This document shows, in pieces, positions 24,380 to 33,014 of a DNA stretch of 41,330 nucleotides. The stretch's first letter is position 1; each line of letters starts with the position of its first letter. The notes under the pieces are model-generated. The model did not search any database, was not told the DNA's origin, and saw nothing but the letters and a program-made list of their open reading frames with translations. The DNA is taken from the NCBI GenBank assembly GCA_004558825.1, contig SFDB01000011.1, positions 1 through 41,330 on the forward strand, read 5' to 3'. Source of the DNA: Clostridiales bacterium (GTDB lineage Bacteria; Bacillota; Clostridia; Christensenellales; CAG-138). The position numbers and the translations under genes were made by a program.

Positions 24380-24697
24380 ATGGCTGGAATAACACTCACA
24401 AAATCGAATTTTGAAAACGAAGTGCTTAAAGCCGACAAGCCCGTGCTTGTCGACTTTTGGGCGTCCTGGTGCGGCCCGTGCCGCATGCTTGCGCCTATAG
24501 TTGATGAAATTGCGAATGAATACAAGGGCAAAGTCAACGTCGGCAAAGTTAACGTAGACGATGAACGCGAGCTCGCAATGCGCTACGGCATATCGAGCAT
24601 TCCCACGCTTATGCTGTTTAAAAACGGCGAGGTTGTGAAAAAGAGCGTAGGATACGCGCCGAAATCCGAACTCGAGGAAATGCTAAGGCAGCACTAA
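24380..24697 (+). CDS. trxA: Thioredoxin
   Basis: 105 residues with the classic WASWCGPCRM active site, the buried Asp in VDFW, the cis-Pro loop SSIPTLMLF and a C-terminal GYAPKSELEEML helix. It reduces cytoplasmic protein disulfides. The SD AAGGAG is about 8 nt before ATG. It is paired with the FTR-like gene, so its electrons may come from ferredoxin rather than NADPH; no thioredoxin reductase gene is in the window. Confidence 0.96.
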   Translation: MAGITLTKSNFENEVLKADKPVLVDFWASWCGPCRMLAPIVDEIANEYKGKVNVGKVNVDDERELAMRYGISSIPTLMLFKNGEVVKKSVGYAPKSELEEMLRQH

Positions 24698-24724
24698 ACG
24701 GCTGAAGACTGTTTGCGTTCGACA

Positions 24725-24753
24725 TAAAGCGCCTCCGATGGGGGCGCTTTAAT
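24725..24753 (+). terminator. Terminator after trxA
   Basis: TAAAGCGCC and GGCGCTTTA pair around a 9-nt loop. The T-tract is short. Confidence 0.55.
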
Positions 24754-24780
24754 GATATATAAAAAAAGCTGTGCAGGGTG

Positions 24781-24809
24781 TTGATATCGGCCGCATAAAG
24801 TGTTATATT
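24781..24809 (+). promoter_or_regulatory. Promoter of the ABC-GntR operon
   Basis: TTGATA (24781-24786), 17 nt, TATATT (24804-24809). The palindromic operator overlaps its -10. Confidence 0.7.
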
Positions 24810-24832
24810 GTGTATACACGATATACACAATA
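24806..24832. promoter_or_regulatory. Palindromic operator, probably for the operon's GntR regulator
   Basis: Perfect 11-nt arms TATTGTGTATA and TATACACAATA surround a 5-nt centre. The site covers the -10 and start region of the ABC operon and ends just before the SD. YtrA-type GntR proteins bind such twofold sites and repress their own operons; the pairing with the 26341 gene is inference. Confidence 0.75.
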
Positions 24833-24844
24833 TGGAGGTGCGAT

Positions 24845-25687
24845 ATGGAGATGCTTTCGGTAGACGGGCTTTGCAAGAAGTACCCGAGCTTCGAGCTTAA
24901 GAACGTTTCTTTTAAGCTTGAGGCAGGTTATATAATGGGCTTTGTCGGCAGAAACGGAGCCGGTAAAACGACTACGCTCAAGTCAATGATGAATCTCGTT
25001 CATCGCAACGGCGGCGCTGTCAGCATGTTCGGTAAGGATTTTTATGAGAACGAGATATCGTGCAAGCAAAGGATAGGTTTCATGCTCGGCGGCATGACGA
25101 GCTATCCGAAGAAAAAACTTGCGGCATTGGCAGATGCTGAGAAGCGTTTTTATACGGAGTGGGACGACAATGCATTTACGCGCTATATGAAGGAGTTCGG
25201 TCTTGACCTAAATAAACGGATAGAGCAGTTAAGCGACGGTATGCGCGTTAAGTTTTCGCTGGCGCTTGCGCTGTCACACAATGCGTCGCTATTCGTGCTT
25301 GACGAACCGACGAGCGGCCTTGATCCGGTTTCGCGCGATGAGATACTCGATATTTTCAGGGGTTTAATATCTGAAGGCGACAGAAGTATACTGTTTTCAA
25401 CTCATATTACATCTGATCTCGAGAAATGCGCCGATTACATAACGTACATAAAGGACGGCGAGGTAATCGAGAGCGGCGACATGCCCACCCTGCTCGATTC
25501 GTATAAAATAATCGCAGGAGAGAAGGGGCTTTTCGAGAAGTATAAAAGTATAATGATCGGGTCAAAGACGAATATGTTCGGCTTTAGTGCGCTCGTACGG
25601 ACAAGGGATGTGCCTAACGATGCGTCGCTCACGGTTTCGCCGTCAGACATTGAGTCTATAATGATATACCATGAAAGGAAGGCGTAA
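24845..25687 (+). CDS. ABC transporter ATP-binding protein
   Basis: 280 residues. Walker A is GRNGAGKTT (35-43), the signature is LSDGM in place of LSGGQ (usual in this YtrB-like group), Walker B is FVLDEPTSGLDP, and the switch His is in FSTHITSDLEKCADY. The C-terminal 70 residues are an accessory region. The start ATG 24845 follows GGAGG by 6 nt; the frame is open 45 nt further up, but that runs through the operator. It powers the permease encoded 2 nt downstream. Substrate unknown; related operons respond to cell-envelope antibiotics. Confidence 0.92.
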   Translation: MEMLSVDGLCKKYPSFELKNVSFKLEAGYIMGFVGRNGAGKTTTLKSMMNLVHRNGGAVSMFGKDFYENEISCKQRIGFMLGGMTSYPKKKLAALADAEKRFYTEWDDNAFTRYMKEFGLDLNKRIEQLSDGMRVKFSLALALSHNASLFVLDEPTSGLDPVSRDEILDIFRGLISEGDRSILFSTHITSDLEKCADYITYIKDGEVIESGDMPTLLDSYKIIAGEKGLFEKYKSIMIGSKTNMFGFSALVRTRDVPNDASLTVSPSDIESIMIYHERKA

Positions 25688-25689
25688 GC

Positions 25690-26337
25690 ATGAAGAACCT
25701 AATATATAAAGAGCTTAAGCTCGACATGCATCCAACGGTGTATATTTATCCGCTGTTTGCAACAATGCTTTTGATACCGAATTATCCGCTGCATACAGCG
25801 TTTATATATACCTGCATGTCGGCATTTTTCATATTTTTGTCCGGCCGCGAAAACAAGGATATGCTTTTTACAGCGTCTTTGCCTGTAAGAAAGAGCGATA
25901 TTGTGAAGTCGCGTATTTTGATGGTTGCGGCGACAGAGGTTTTTCAGGTGCTTATATCCATACCGTTTATATTTATACGGATGGCCATATATGAACTGCC
26001 GAACGCGGCGGGAATAGAGGCAAATGCCGCTCTGCTTGGCTCGGCGCTCATTATGTACGGCGTATTTAATCTTGTATATATGCCCGTATTTTATAAAACG
26101 GCGGCTAAACCGGGCATAGCGTTTTTATTCGCGGGAATCGCTGCGCTTTTATACATAGGCGTAAGCGAGGCGCTCGTTCGGCTTATTGAGCCGCTTAAGA
26201 CTGCGCTTGACTCTGTGGCGCGCGAGACGCTTTGGGCAAGGCTTACGGCTTTTGCGGCAGGTGCGCTCGTATTCGCCGCATTGACTGCATTATCCTGTGC
26301 CATATCGAAGAAACGCTTTGAAAAGGTAGACATGTAA
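25690..26337 (+). CDS. ABC-2 type transporter permease
   Basis: 215 residues with about six hydrophobic segments. The N-terminus (MKNLIYKELKLDMHP) and a SGRENKDMLFTASLPVRKSDIVKSR loop are typical of the small ABC-2 permeases of GntR-linked systems. The basic C-terminus (SKKRFEKVDM) is cytoplasmic. It starts 2 nt after the ATPase gene and sits 3 nt before the regulator gene. I infer a homodimeric membrane partner of the ATPase. Confidence 0.85.
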   Translation: MKNLIYKELKLDMHPTVYIYPLFATMLLIPNYPLHTAFIYTCMSAFFIFLSGRENKDMLFTASLPVRKSDIVKSRILMVAATEVFQVLISIPFIFIRMAIYELPNAAGIEANAALLGSALIMYGVFNLVYMPVFYKTAAKPGIAFLFAGIAALLYIGVSEALVRLIEPLKTALDSVARETLWARLTAFAAGALVFAALTALSCAISKKRFEKVDM

Positions 26338-26340
26338 AAC

Positions 26341-26706
26341 GTGGATATCGTAATATCAAATACATCGGATAAACCGATATACAGGCAGCTTTCCGAGCAG
26401 CTCCGTTCAAAAATAATAAATGGCGAGCTCGCGGAGGGCTTTTGCCTTCCGCCAATAAGAAGCGTTGCGCTTGAGCTTGGCGTGAGCGTGATAACGGTAA
26501 AAAAGGCATGGGAAGAACTTGAACGCGACGGATATATCAAGTCGTACATCGGGAAAGGGTGCTTCGTTGCGCCGCATAAGATGGGAGAGCTCACTTCAAA
26601 GCGATACGCGCTTGCCGAAAAAAAGGCGGCGGCAGACATGGAATATTATAAATCACTCGGTTTAAGCAAGGAGGAGCTTATTAACCTCATAGAAAAGTAT
26701 TATTGA
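26341..26706 (+). CDS. GntR-family regulator, YtrA type
   Basis: 121 residues. The winged helix covers about 10-78: PIYRQLSEQLRSKIINGEL, LPPIRSVALELGVSVITVKKAWEELERDGYI and GKGCFV. Only a short helical tail follows, the mark of the YtrA subgroup, which dimerises without a ligand-binding domain. The start is GTG 26341. It is the last gene of the ABC operon and probably represses it at the 24806 palindrome. YtrA is usually encoded first, so its distal position here is a small difference. Confidence 0.9.
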   Translation: MDIVISNTSDKPIYRQLSEQLRSKIINGELAEGFCLPPIRSVALELGVSVITVKKAWEELERDGYIKSYIGKGCFVAPHKMGELTSKRYALAEKKAAADMEYYKSLGLSKEELINLIEKYY

Positions 26707-26715
26707 AGCCCGGAA

Positions 26716-26757
26716 AAGCTTTGCGCTCTGTGCGGACAGCAGGCACGGAGCTTTTTT
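26716..26757 (+). terminator. Terminator of the ABC-GntR operon
   Basis: CTCTGTGC and GCACGGAG pair (one G-T) around a 9-nt loop, extended by AAAGCT and a CTTTTTTG tail. Confidence 0.75.
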
Positions 26758-26933
26758 GCGTAGCTTTTTGAAAAATTCACAGATTGTTCTCCTGTAAAGC
26801 TGCTTAAAGCGTATATGAGATGTAGAAATTGATCTGTTGATATGGTATCATATACAGAAATAGGTGCGTCTGTTTTGAAATAAGTACGCATACTAACGTC
26901 ATAACAGAATATTGCCTGAAAGGAATAAAAAGA

Positions 26934-27971
26934 ATGACGCAGGAAGATGTATGCATTAACGCGGTGAAGGGCGTTTGCTCAAAAAGTGTCGGCATCGAGT
27001 CAATGGATGAGGTGATTCGACTTTTCGGCGTGTTTGACGAAAATCTGAAGATAATCGAGGCCGAGACGGGCGCGCATATAACGACGAGCGCCGACTCTGT
27101 GAGGATAGACGGCAGCGCTGAGCAAACGCAGCTTGCGGCATGCGTTATAGAAAAGCTCTTAAAAATGCTTCGCCGATCCGAGACGATAGACAGAAGCCGT
27201 ATACGCTACGCCATTGATCTTGCGAAGGAAGGAAACGCCGATCTTATCGAGGAGCTTTTCGACGATGTCGTTGCGTTTACAAATAAAGGCCGCAAAATAA
27301 AATGTAAGACGCTGGGCCAAAAGCAGTATGTCAACGCGCTGAAGCGCAACACAGTCGTTTTCGGCGTAGGCCCGGCGGGAACGGGAAAGACGTATCTTGC
27401 GGTAGCGATGGCGGTGCTCGCGTTAAAGAATAAAGAGGTTTCGAAGATAATCCTGACGCGCCCGGCGGTTGAAGCCGGTGAAAAACTTGGCTTTTTGCCT
27501 GGCGACTTGCAAAATAAGGTCGATCCGTACCTTAGGCCGCTTTACGATGCACTTTACGATTTCCTCGGTGCGGAGGGCTTTAAGAGCCTGTCGGAGCGCG
27601 GGTGCATCGAGGTCGCTCCGCTTGCGTACATGCGCGGCAGAACAATAAGCGACGCCTACATAATACTTGATGAGGCGCAAAACTGCACCATAGAGCAGAT
27701 GAAGATGTTTCTGACGCGCTTTGGCGAAGGTTCGCGCGTGGTTGTCACGGGCGATATAACGCAGATAGATTTGCCGCGCGAGAAGAAGAGCGGACTTGTT
27801 CATGCGTTGACGGTACTTAAAGACGTGGAAGGCATCAATATAGTTTACTTGACGTATAAGGACGTTGTGCGCCATGAGCTTGTTCAACGAATAATACGCG
27901 CCTACGACAGGGCGTCGAAGCACGAACAAAGGGATGCCGACGTCACGGAGACGGATAAGCAGCATTCGTGA
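26934..27971 (+). CDS. phoH: PhoH-family ATPase
   Basis: 345 residues. An N-terminal region with a KH-like fold (about 20-110) precedes the PhoH ATPase domain. Walker A is GPAGTGKT (146-153), followed by LTRPAVEAGEKLGFLPGDL, the Walker B AYIILDEAQN (about 243-252) and VVTGDITQIDLP. PhoH proteins are thought to act on RNA; the exact role is unsettled. AAAGGA lies 9 nt before ATG. It heads the phoH-pgpH-ybeY-cdd-era run. An extended -10 (TGG-TATCAT near 26841) is a possible promoter. Confidence 0.93.
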   Translation: MTQEDVCINAVKGVCSKSVGIESMDEVIRLFGVFDENLKIIEAETGAHITTSADSVRIDGSAEQTQLAACVIEKLLKMLRRSETIDRSRIRYAIDLAKEGNADLIEELFDDVVAFTNKGRKIKCKTLGQKQYVNALKRNTVVFGVGPAGTGKTYLAVAMAVLALKNKEVSKIILTRPAVEAGEKLGFLPGDLQNKVDPYLRPLYDALYDFLGAEGFKSLSERGCIEVAPLAYMRGRTISDAYIILDEAQNCTIEQMKMFLTRFGEGSRVVVTGDITQIDLPREKKSGLVHALTVLKDVEGINIVYLTYKDVVRHELVQRIIRAYDRASKHEQRDADVTETDKQHS

Positions 27972-27997
27972 CGCAAAGAACAGGGGGGTATCTGCAA

Positions 27998-30148
27998 GTG
28001 GCAAGGATGAACGGTAGAAGCAGGGCTGCATACGGCAATGTGCTTGTTGCCGCGCTTATACTTGCGCTTACTTATTTAATAACGAGCGTAATTGTATGCA
28101 CGATGGTAACGGCGCCAAGATACAAATACGCCGTGGGTGATACCGTCGAAAAGACGATATATGCGACAAAAACGATAGAAAACGAGCTTGCAACGGAGTA
28201 TTTGAGAAACAGTGCGCGCGCATCCGTTGCAAACATATATATGATAGATGAACCGCTAATTACGAAACAGCTTGAGCGGCTCGACGCGGCATTTGCATCG
28301 TTGTCGCAGGTGCGCGCGGAGGCGAATAGCATCTTGTCGAGCGCGGGCGAGTCATCAAAGCTTCCGACGACGGCCGAAGGCTGGCTTGAAAAGCTTGAGC
28401 CTTCGCAGATACAGGCGCTGCTGAAGAACGTGGAGCTGCCCATATCGCAGGGGCAACTGCTTTCGGTGCTCGCCTCAAAGGACGACGAGATACAGCTCTT
28501 GAAAAATATTGTTATGCCGAAGATAAGCACGAATCTCGGCATGCTTGCGTCTGATAAGCTCAAAAGTGTAAAGGAGCTTTGCACGCGGGAGCTCTACGCC
28601 GCAGAGGGCGTGAACGACGAGCTTAAAGCGATAGGCGCGCTTATGTTTGAGATATACCTTGTGCCGACGTACATCGTTGACGACGAGGCGACGGAGGCGG
28701 CGCGCGAAGAGGCAGCGCTCGCCGTGGAGCCGCAGGTTATAGAAGCTGGCAGCGTACTCGTTGCCGAAGGCACTACGCTTACGGCGGCGCAGTATGATAT
28801 GCTGGTGAAGCTGAAATTAGTGCGCGACGACGGCTCCGATACAGGTATGTACGTCGGCGCGGCGCTTATGCTGCTTGCGGCGTTTACGACGTTTGGAGCG
28901 TACATGCTCCTTTGCGGCAAAAACGTGTTTAATGCACGCGAAATGCTTATAATCTGCGCTTCGGTAATAATTAGTACCGCTCTGGCATGGGCTTGCAGCC
29001 TTTTGTCAGTGAAGCTTATGCCTTGCCTGATAGCGCCGATAATCGTTGCGTTGATGATAGGAGAAATGCCTGCGTATGCCGTATCGCTGCTGATGGGGGC
29101 AGTGCTGTCGCTGATGGCGGGCGGCAAGGGCGCCGACGCTATGCTCGGCGAAAATGCGGGCGTCATGTGTTTCATGGCGCCAATAGGTGGATTTGTTGCG
29201 GTGACACTTCTGCGGAACTCAACGAAGCGCGCGAGAGTCATAAGCGCGGCGGTTGCGGGCGGCGGAGCGTGTATGTTTATAGATGCGGCGGCGTGCGTAC
29301 TGCACGGGGTGAGTTTGTTAAACACAGTGATAGACTTGGCGTGGGTGTTCGGTGGGTCGCTGATTGCGGCGGTATTCTGCGCGGGAACTCTTCCTGTGTG
29401 GGAAAACGTCTTTAACGCCGCAACGAGCGCAAGGCTGAGCGAGCTTACGATGAATCATCCGCTTATAAAGCGGCTTATGACGGAAGCTCCGGGAACATAC
29501 CACCACTGCACGAATGTGGCGGCGCTTGCTTTTGGCGCGGCGCAGGCAATAGGCGCAAACGCGGAGCTTGCGCGTGCGGGCGCACTCTTCCATGACGTTG
29601 GAAAACTTAGACGGCCGCAGTATTTCAAAGAAAATCAGCGCTCAGGGGAAAATATACACGACACGCTGCCTCCGAAGGAGAGCGCCGCGATAATAATAGC
29701 CCATCAGCAGGATGGAGCGACGCTGCTTGCGCGGAACAAGCTGCCGGCCCCTGTGGTGCGCATCGCTGCCGAGCATCACGGCAATTCGCTGATGGCGTAT
29801 TTTTACCATAAGGCAAAGGCGGAGCGCGACGGGAATCTTGTTGAAGCGAAGGACTTTAGATATAACGGCAGCAGGCCGAGCACGGCGGAAAGCGCGATAG
29901 TCATGCTCGCCGATTGCTGCGAGGCGGCGGTAAGGTCGCTCGGCAGCACTGACAGAGAGGCGGTCGAGGAGCTGGTGAAGAAGGTAATATCTTCAAAATA
30001 TGCCGACAGAGACGACATGCTGATGAATTCGCCGCTTACGCTCAGCGAGATAACGATAATTGAGAAGAGCTTTCTTAAAACGTTTTACGGATTGATGCAT
30101 GAGCGTGTGGAATATCCTGACGCAAAGGATTCGCAGGGGGTAAAATGA
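27998..30148 (+). CDS. pgpH: 7TM-HD family c-di-AMP phosphodiesterase (PgpH/YqfF-like)
   Basis: 716 residues from GTG 27998, chosen because a GGGGGG tract lies 9 nt upstream; the frame is also open from a GTG overlapping the phoH stop, where no SD is seen. The order is one N-terminal membrane helix, a long extracellular domain (about 35-280), seven membrane helices (about 290-480) and a cytoplasmic HD domain. The HD residues are in TYHHCTNVAALAFG, LFHDVGKLRRP, AHQQDG and AEHHG, with a last Asp in MLADCCEAAVRS. Relatives hydrolyse cyclic di-AMP. It overlaps ybeY by 4 nt. Confidence 0.92.
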   Translation: MARMNGRSRAAYGNVLVAALILALTYLITSVIVCTMVTAPRYKYAVGDTVEKTIYATKTIENELATEYLRNSARASVANIYMIDEPLITKQLERLDAAFASLSQVRAEANSILSSAGESSKLPTTAEGWLEKLEPSQIQALLKNVELPISQGQLLSVLASKDDEIQLLKNIVMPKISTNLGMLASDKLKSVKELCTRELYAAEGVNDELKAIGALMFEIYLVPTYIVDDEATEAAREEAALAVEPQVIEAGSVLVAEGTTLTAAQYDMLVKLKLVRDDGSDTGMYVGAALMLLAAFTTFGAYMLLCGKNVFNAREMLIICASVIISTALAWACSLLSVKLMPCLIAPIIVALMIGEMPAYAVSLLMGAVLSLMAGGKGADAMLGENAGVMCFMAPIGGFVAVTLLRNSTKRARVISAAVAGGGACMFIDAAACVLHGVSLLNTVIDLAWVFGGSLIAAVFCAGTLPVWENVFNAATSARLSELTMNHPLIKRLMTEAPGTYHHCTNVAALAFGAAQAIGANAELARAGALFHDVGKLRRPQYFKENQRSGENIHDTLPPKESAAIIIAHQQDGATLLARNKLPAPVVRIAAEHHGNSLMAYFYHKAKAERDGNLVEAKDFRYNGSRPSTAESAIVMLADCCEAAVRSLGSTDREAVEELVKKVISSKYADRDDMLMNSPLTLSEITIIEKSFLKTFYGLMHERVEYPDAKDSQGVK

Positions 30149-30582
30149 TGGTCGAAATCTTGGAAAGAACCGACGGAATGACTGACGAACTCAGACAGAC
30201 AATAGTCGCCGCCGCCGAGGCTGCGCTCAGGAATTGCGGGCATGATGGCGACATAACCGTGGCGATTGTAGACAATGCGGAAATTCACCGCATGAATCTA
30301 TGTTATAGGGATAAGGACTCTGCAACGGATGTTTTGAGCTTCCCCGCGCTTGAGGGATTTGATATGCCCGGAGTGCCGGACAAATTTTTGGGCGATATAG
30401 CGATATCGCTTGAACGCGCTAAGGAGCAAGCCGATGAGTACGGTCACAGCCTTATACGCGAGCTGGCGTTCCTGACGATACATGGCTCGCTTCACCTTAT
30501 GGGATATGACCATATGACGAGCGAGGACGAAGAAGAAATGTTTGAGCTGCAGCGGGAAATACTAAAGGAAATGAGGCTGTAA
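30145..30582 (+). CDS. ybeY: Endoribonuclease YbeY
   Basis: 145 residues. The zinc motif is HGSLHLMGYDH, with His113, His117 and His123. Upstream blocks NLCYRDKDSATDVLSFP and LGDIAISLERA are conserved. It matures rRNA 3' ends and takes part in ribosome quality control. Two ATG codons stand side by side (30145 and 30148) behind a GGGGGT SD; either could be used. It overlaps pgpH and lies 2 nt before cdd. Confidence 0.95.
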   Translation: MMVEILERTDGMTDELRQTIVAAAEAALRNCGHDGDITVAIVDNAEIHRMNLCYRDKDSATDVLSFPALEGFDMPGVPDKFLGDIAISLERAKEQADEYGHSLIRELAFLTIHGSLHLMGYDHMTSEDEEEMFELQREILKEMRL

Positions 30583-30584
30583 AG

Positions 30585-31001
30585 GTGATAGCAATACACG
30601 ATTTAGAGATAAAAAACATGATAAGGATGGCTATGGACGCGCGCGACAGGGCATATGTGCCGTATTCGGGCTTTAGGGTCGGTGCGTGCATAAAAACGCA
30701 TACGGGAGCTTACTATCTAGGCTGCAACATAGAGAATGCATCGTTCGGCGCAACCAACTGCGCTGAGCGCACGGCGCTGTTTAAAGCGGTATACGAGGGC
30801 GAGCGCGAGTTCGAGGCGCTGGCGATAGTATCCGACAGTTCGAATTATACCGTTCCGTGCGGCATCTGCCGGCAAGCGCTGTCAGAGTTCTGCGAGCCCG
30901 ATATGCCCGTAATATGCGCCAACAACGAGGGAAAATATAAGGTGTTCACATTCGGCGATATGCTGCCCTATTCGTTTAAGGCGTCTGATATGCGGGAGTA
31001 G
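30585..31001 (+). CDS. cdd: Cytidine deaminase
   Basis: 138 residues, the tetrameric zinc class. The zinc and catalytic residues are Cys59-Ala-Glu61 (NCAERTA) and Cys92, Cys95 in PCGICRQ; YVPYSGFRVGA and GCNIENAS contact the nucleoside. It converts cytidine and deoxycytidine to uridine forms. The start is GTG with GAGG 8 nt before it. The diacylglycerol kinase gene (dgkA) that often lies between ybeY and cdd is absent. Confidence 0.95.
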   Translation: MIAIHDLEIKNMIRMAMDARDRAYVPYSGFRVGACIKTHTGAYYLGCNIENASFGATNCAERTALFKAVYEGEREFEALAIVSDSSNYTVPCGICRQALSEFCEPDMPVICANNEGKYKVFTFGDMLPYSFKASDMRE

Positions 31002-31003
31002 AT

Positions 31004-31894
31004 ATGGGAGAAAAATATCTTTCGGGATTCGTGTCGCTGATAGGTTCGCCAAACGCGGGCAAATCGACTTTGATGAACGCATTTGTGGGACAAAAGGTGT
31101 CGATTGTTTCCGAGCGCGCTCAGACGACGCGCAATCGTATACTCGGCGTGATGACTCGCAGGACGTATCAGATTGTTTTTATAGATACTCCCGGTGTGAC
31201 GATGCCTAAAAACAAGCTCGGCGAATACATGCTCAAGGTTGCGTACGAATCGTTGAACGAGGTCGAGGCTATACTTTTCATGATCGACGCCGCGATAGGC
31301 ATAGGTGAGAAGGATGAGGCGCTTATTGAGAAGCTTCGTGGGGCAAAATCACCCGTCATTGCCGTGATAAACAAGACTGATGTGGCAAAACCGAAGCGTG
31401 TCGAAGAGATAGAGAAGCGCTTGGCGGGAGAAAAGTTTATAAAAGACACGGTGCGCGTGTCGGCGCTGACGCACGATGGACTTGATGCGCTCGAAAAAAA
31501 ACTCGTCAGTTATCTTGAGGAAGGGCCGCAGTATTTCCCCGACGATATGGTAACGGATATGCCTGAACGTGTGATATGCGGCGAGCTGCTGCGGGAAAAG
31601 GCGCTCAGGCTGCTCAGACAGGAGATCCCTCATGGGATAGGCGTTGATATCGAGAAGATGGAGCTAAGGACGGACGGAATTTATGACGTATGGGCGAGCA
31701 TATATTGCGAGCGCGACAGCCATAAAGGTATAATTATAGGCAAAAACGGCTCGATGCTTAAAAAGATAGCTTCGCAGGCCCGCACCGATATGGAGTGGCT
31801 TTTGGGGATAAAGGTCAACCTGCAGGTGTGGGTAAAGGTAAAAGAGGATTGGCGCAACAGGACGAGCGTTATGAAGGAATTGGGATACGAGTAA
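31004..31894 (+). CDS. era: GTPase Era
   Basis: 296 residues. G1 is GSPNAGKST (14-22), with the TTRNRILG switch, DTPG and NKTD further on. The C-terminal KH domain holds GIIIGKNGSMLKKI. Era binds the 3' end of 16S rRNA and helps 30S assembly. GGGAG lies 5 nt before ATG, 2 nt after cdd. It closes the run. Confidence 0.96.
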   Translation: MGEKYLSGFVSLIGSPNAGKSTLMNAFVGQKVSIVSERAQTTRNRILGVMTRRTYQIVFIDTPGVTMPKNKLGEYMLKVAYESLNEVEAILFMIDAAIGIGEKDEALIEKLRGAKSPVIAVINKTDVAKPKRVEEIEKRLAGEKFIKDTVRVSALTHDGLDALEKKLVSYLEEGPQYFPDDMVTDMPERVICGELLREKALRLLRQEIPHGIGVDIEKMELRTDGIYDVWASIYCERDSHKGIIIGKNGSMLKKIASQARTDMEWLLGIKVNLQVWVKVKEDWRNRTSVMKELGYE

Positions 31895-31916
31895 GCTTTA
31901 CCCTTTGTGATGGGGT

Positions 31917-32051
31917 CTAAGCATCGTCCGTGCGCTCTGCGGAGTCATCGGACGGCGAGTCTGAACGCGATTTGAAGCGAAGATATGCTTCTATGCTGCC
32001 GCTCGTTTCAAACTCGTGCCAAAGCTCCGCTCTTGTTTTTTTCATATTCAT
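31917..32051 (-). CDS. YqzL-like small protein, on the opposite strand
   Basis: 44 residues. The segment RAELWHEFETSGSIEAYLRFK matches the short YqzL family pattern (W/F near the start, then TGSIxxYL and a Lys). YqzL normally lies between era and recO, as here, but in the same direction as them. In this window it is read on the minus strand. AAGGAG lies 9 nt before the ATG at 32051; a second in-frame ATG is at 32045. The tail (SRSDSPSDDSAERTDDA) is acidic. Function unknown. The same frame extends upstream to 32150 but has no SD there. Confidence 0.65.
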   Translation of the reverse strand: MNMKKTRAELWHEFETSGSIEAYLRFKSRSDSPSDDSAERTDDA

Positions 32052-32136
32052 CGCCGTGCGCTCCTTCGTGTTGTTGAGATTATTATCCCGCGCAGCGCTG
32101 CGGCGGATACGATGTAATAATTGGTGAGGGAAAGCG

Positions 32137-32871
32137 ATGCCGCTCAACACATATACCGGAATAGTGCTCAGAGGCGCGAATTACGGCAATTATGACAAGC
32201 TGCTGACCGTATTCACGCGAGAGGCGGGAAAACTTACCATGGCTGCACGCGGCGCGCGCAAGCAGGGGAGTCCGCTTTTGGCGCTGAGCCAGCCGTTTTC
32301 GTACGCCGAATATGTCGCCTTCAGCGGCGCGGGAAGGACGCACATTAACTCGGGCGAGCTTAAAGAGAGCTTTTATCCGATAAGGGAGGATATAGACAGG
32401 CTTGCTGCGGGCTCGTTCGTGCTTGCGGTCACAGAGGCGTATTTGCCCGATAACGAGCCGAGCGATGAAATGTTCACTCTGCTTTATTACATATTAAGCT
32501 ATCTTGCGTATTCGGAGCTTTCGCCGCTTGACCTTTCCATATGCTTCATGTCCCGAGCACTGGCTATAGCGGGATATATGCCGCGGCTTTCGCTTTGCGA
32601 GAATTGTGGAGCTGCGGCTGACGGAAAAAAACGTATCGTCTTCGGAAAGGCACCGAGCTGCGAATCCTGCGGAGCATGCGCGAAAAGCGGCATGTGCGTG
32701 TCGCCGCTGTCGCTTGAGGCGTTTAGGCGCATGAGCTTCATTGATAACAAAAACATATCGAAAGTTGTGCTTCCCCCAAGGGTTGCGCGGGAGCTTCGCG
32801 GGCTTTTATATAAGCTGACATGCGATACGCTCGAGAAAACGTTCAAATCATTTGAGATGATAACGCGATAA
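32137..32871 (+). CDS. recO: DNA repair protein RecO
   Basis: 244 residues. The N-terminal OB fold (about 1-80, with TGIVLRGANYGNYDKLLTVFTREAGKL) is followed by a helical domain with a zinc site: Cys154, Cys157, Cys175 and Cys178 in CENCG and CESCG, plus nearby Cys181 and Cys187. RecO loads RecA with RecF/RecR. The SD GAGGGAAAG precedes ATG. The 85-nt gap to the divergent yqzL-like gene contains the 12-nt palindrome CGCAGCGCTGCG flanked by near-symmetric ATTATTATCC and GGATAC...AATAAT sequences, probably divergent promoters. Confidence 0.92.
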   Translation: MPLNTYTGIVLRGANYGNYDKLLTVFTREAGKLTMAARGARKQGSPLLALSQPFSYAEYVAFSGAGRTHINSGELKESFYPIREDIDRLAAGSFVLAVTEAYLPDNEPSDEMFTLLYYILSYLAYSELSPLDLSICFMSRALAIAGYMPRLSLCENCGAAADGKKRIVFGKAPSCESCGACAKSGMCVSPLSLEAFRRMSFIDNKNISKVVLPPRVARELRGLLYKLTCDTLEKTFKSFEMITR

Positions 32872-32933
32872 GAAGAAACGAATATTTAACATAGTTTTTA
32901 CTCAAAAATATTCTTGATTTCCGATTAAACGGA

Positions 32934-32962
32934 TTGATTATTGACGAAAATAAGGTTATAAT
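32934..32962 (+). promoter_or_regulatory. ppdK promoter
   Basis: TTGATT (32934-32939), 17 nt, TATAAT (32957-32962). A leader of about 45 nt follows with GGAGG before the start. Confidence 0.7.
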
Positions 32963-33014
32963 GACTTGTTAGTGTAAAAAGCTTACATAAGCTGAATATA
33001 ATGGAGGAACACCG

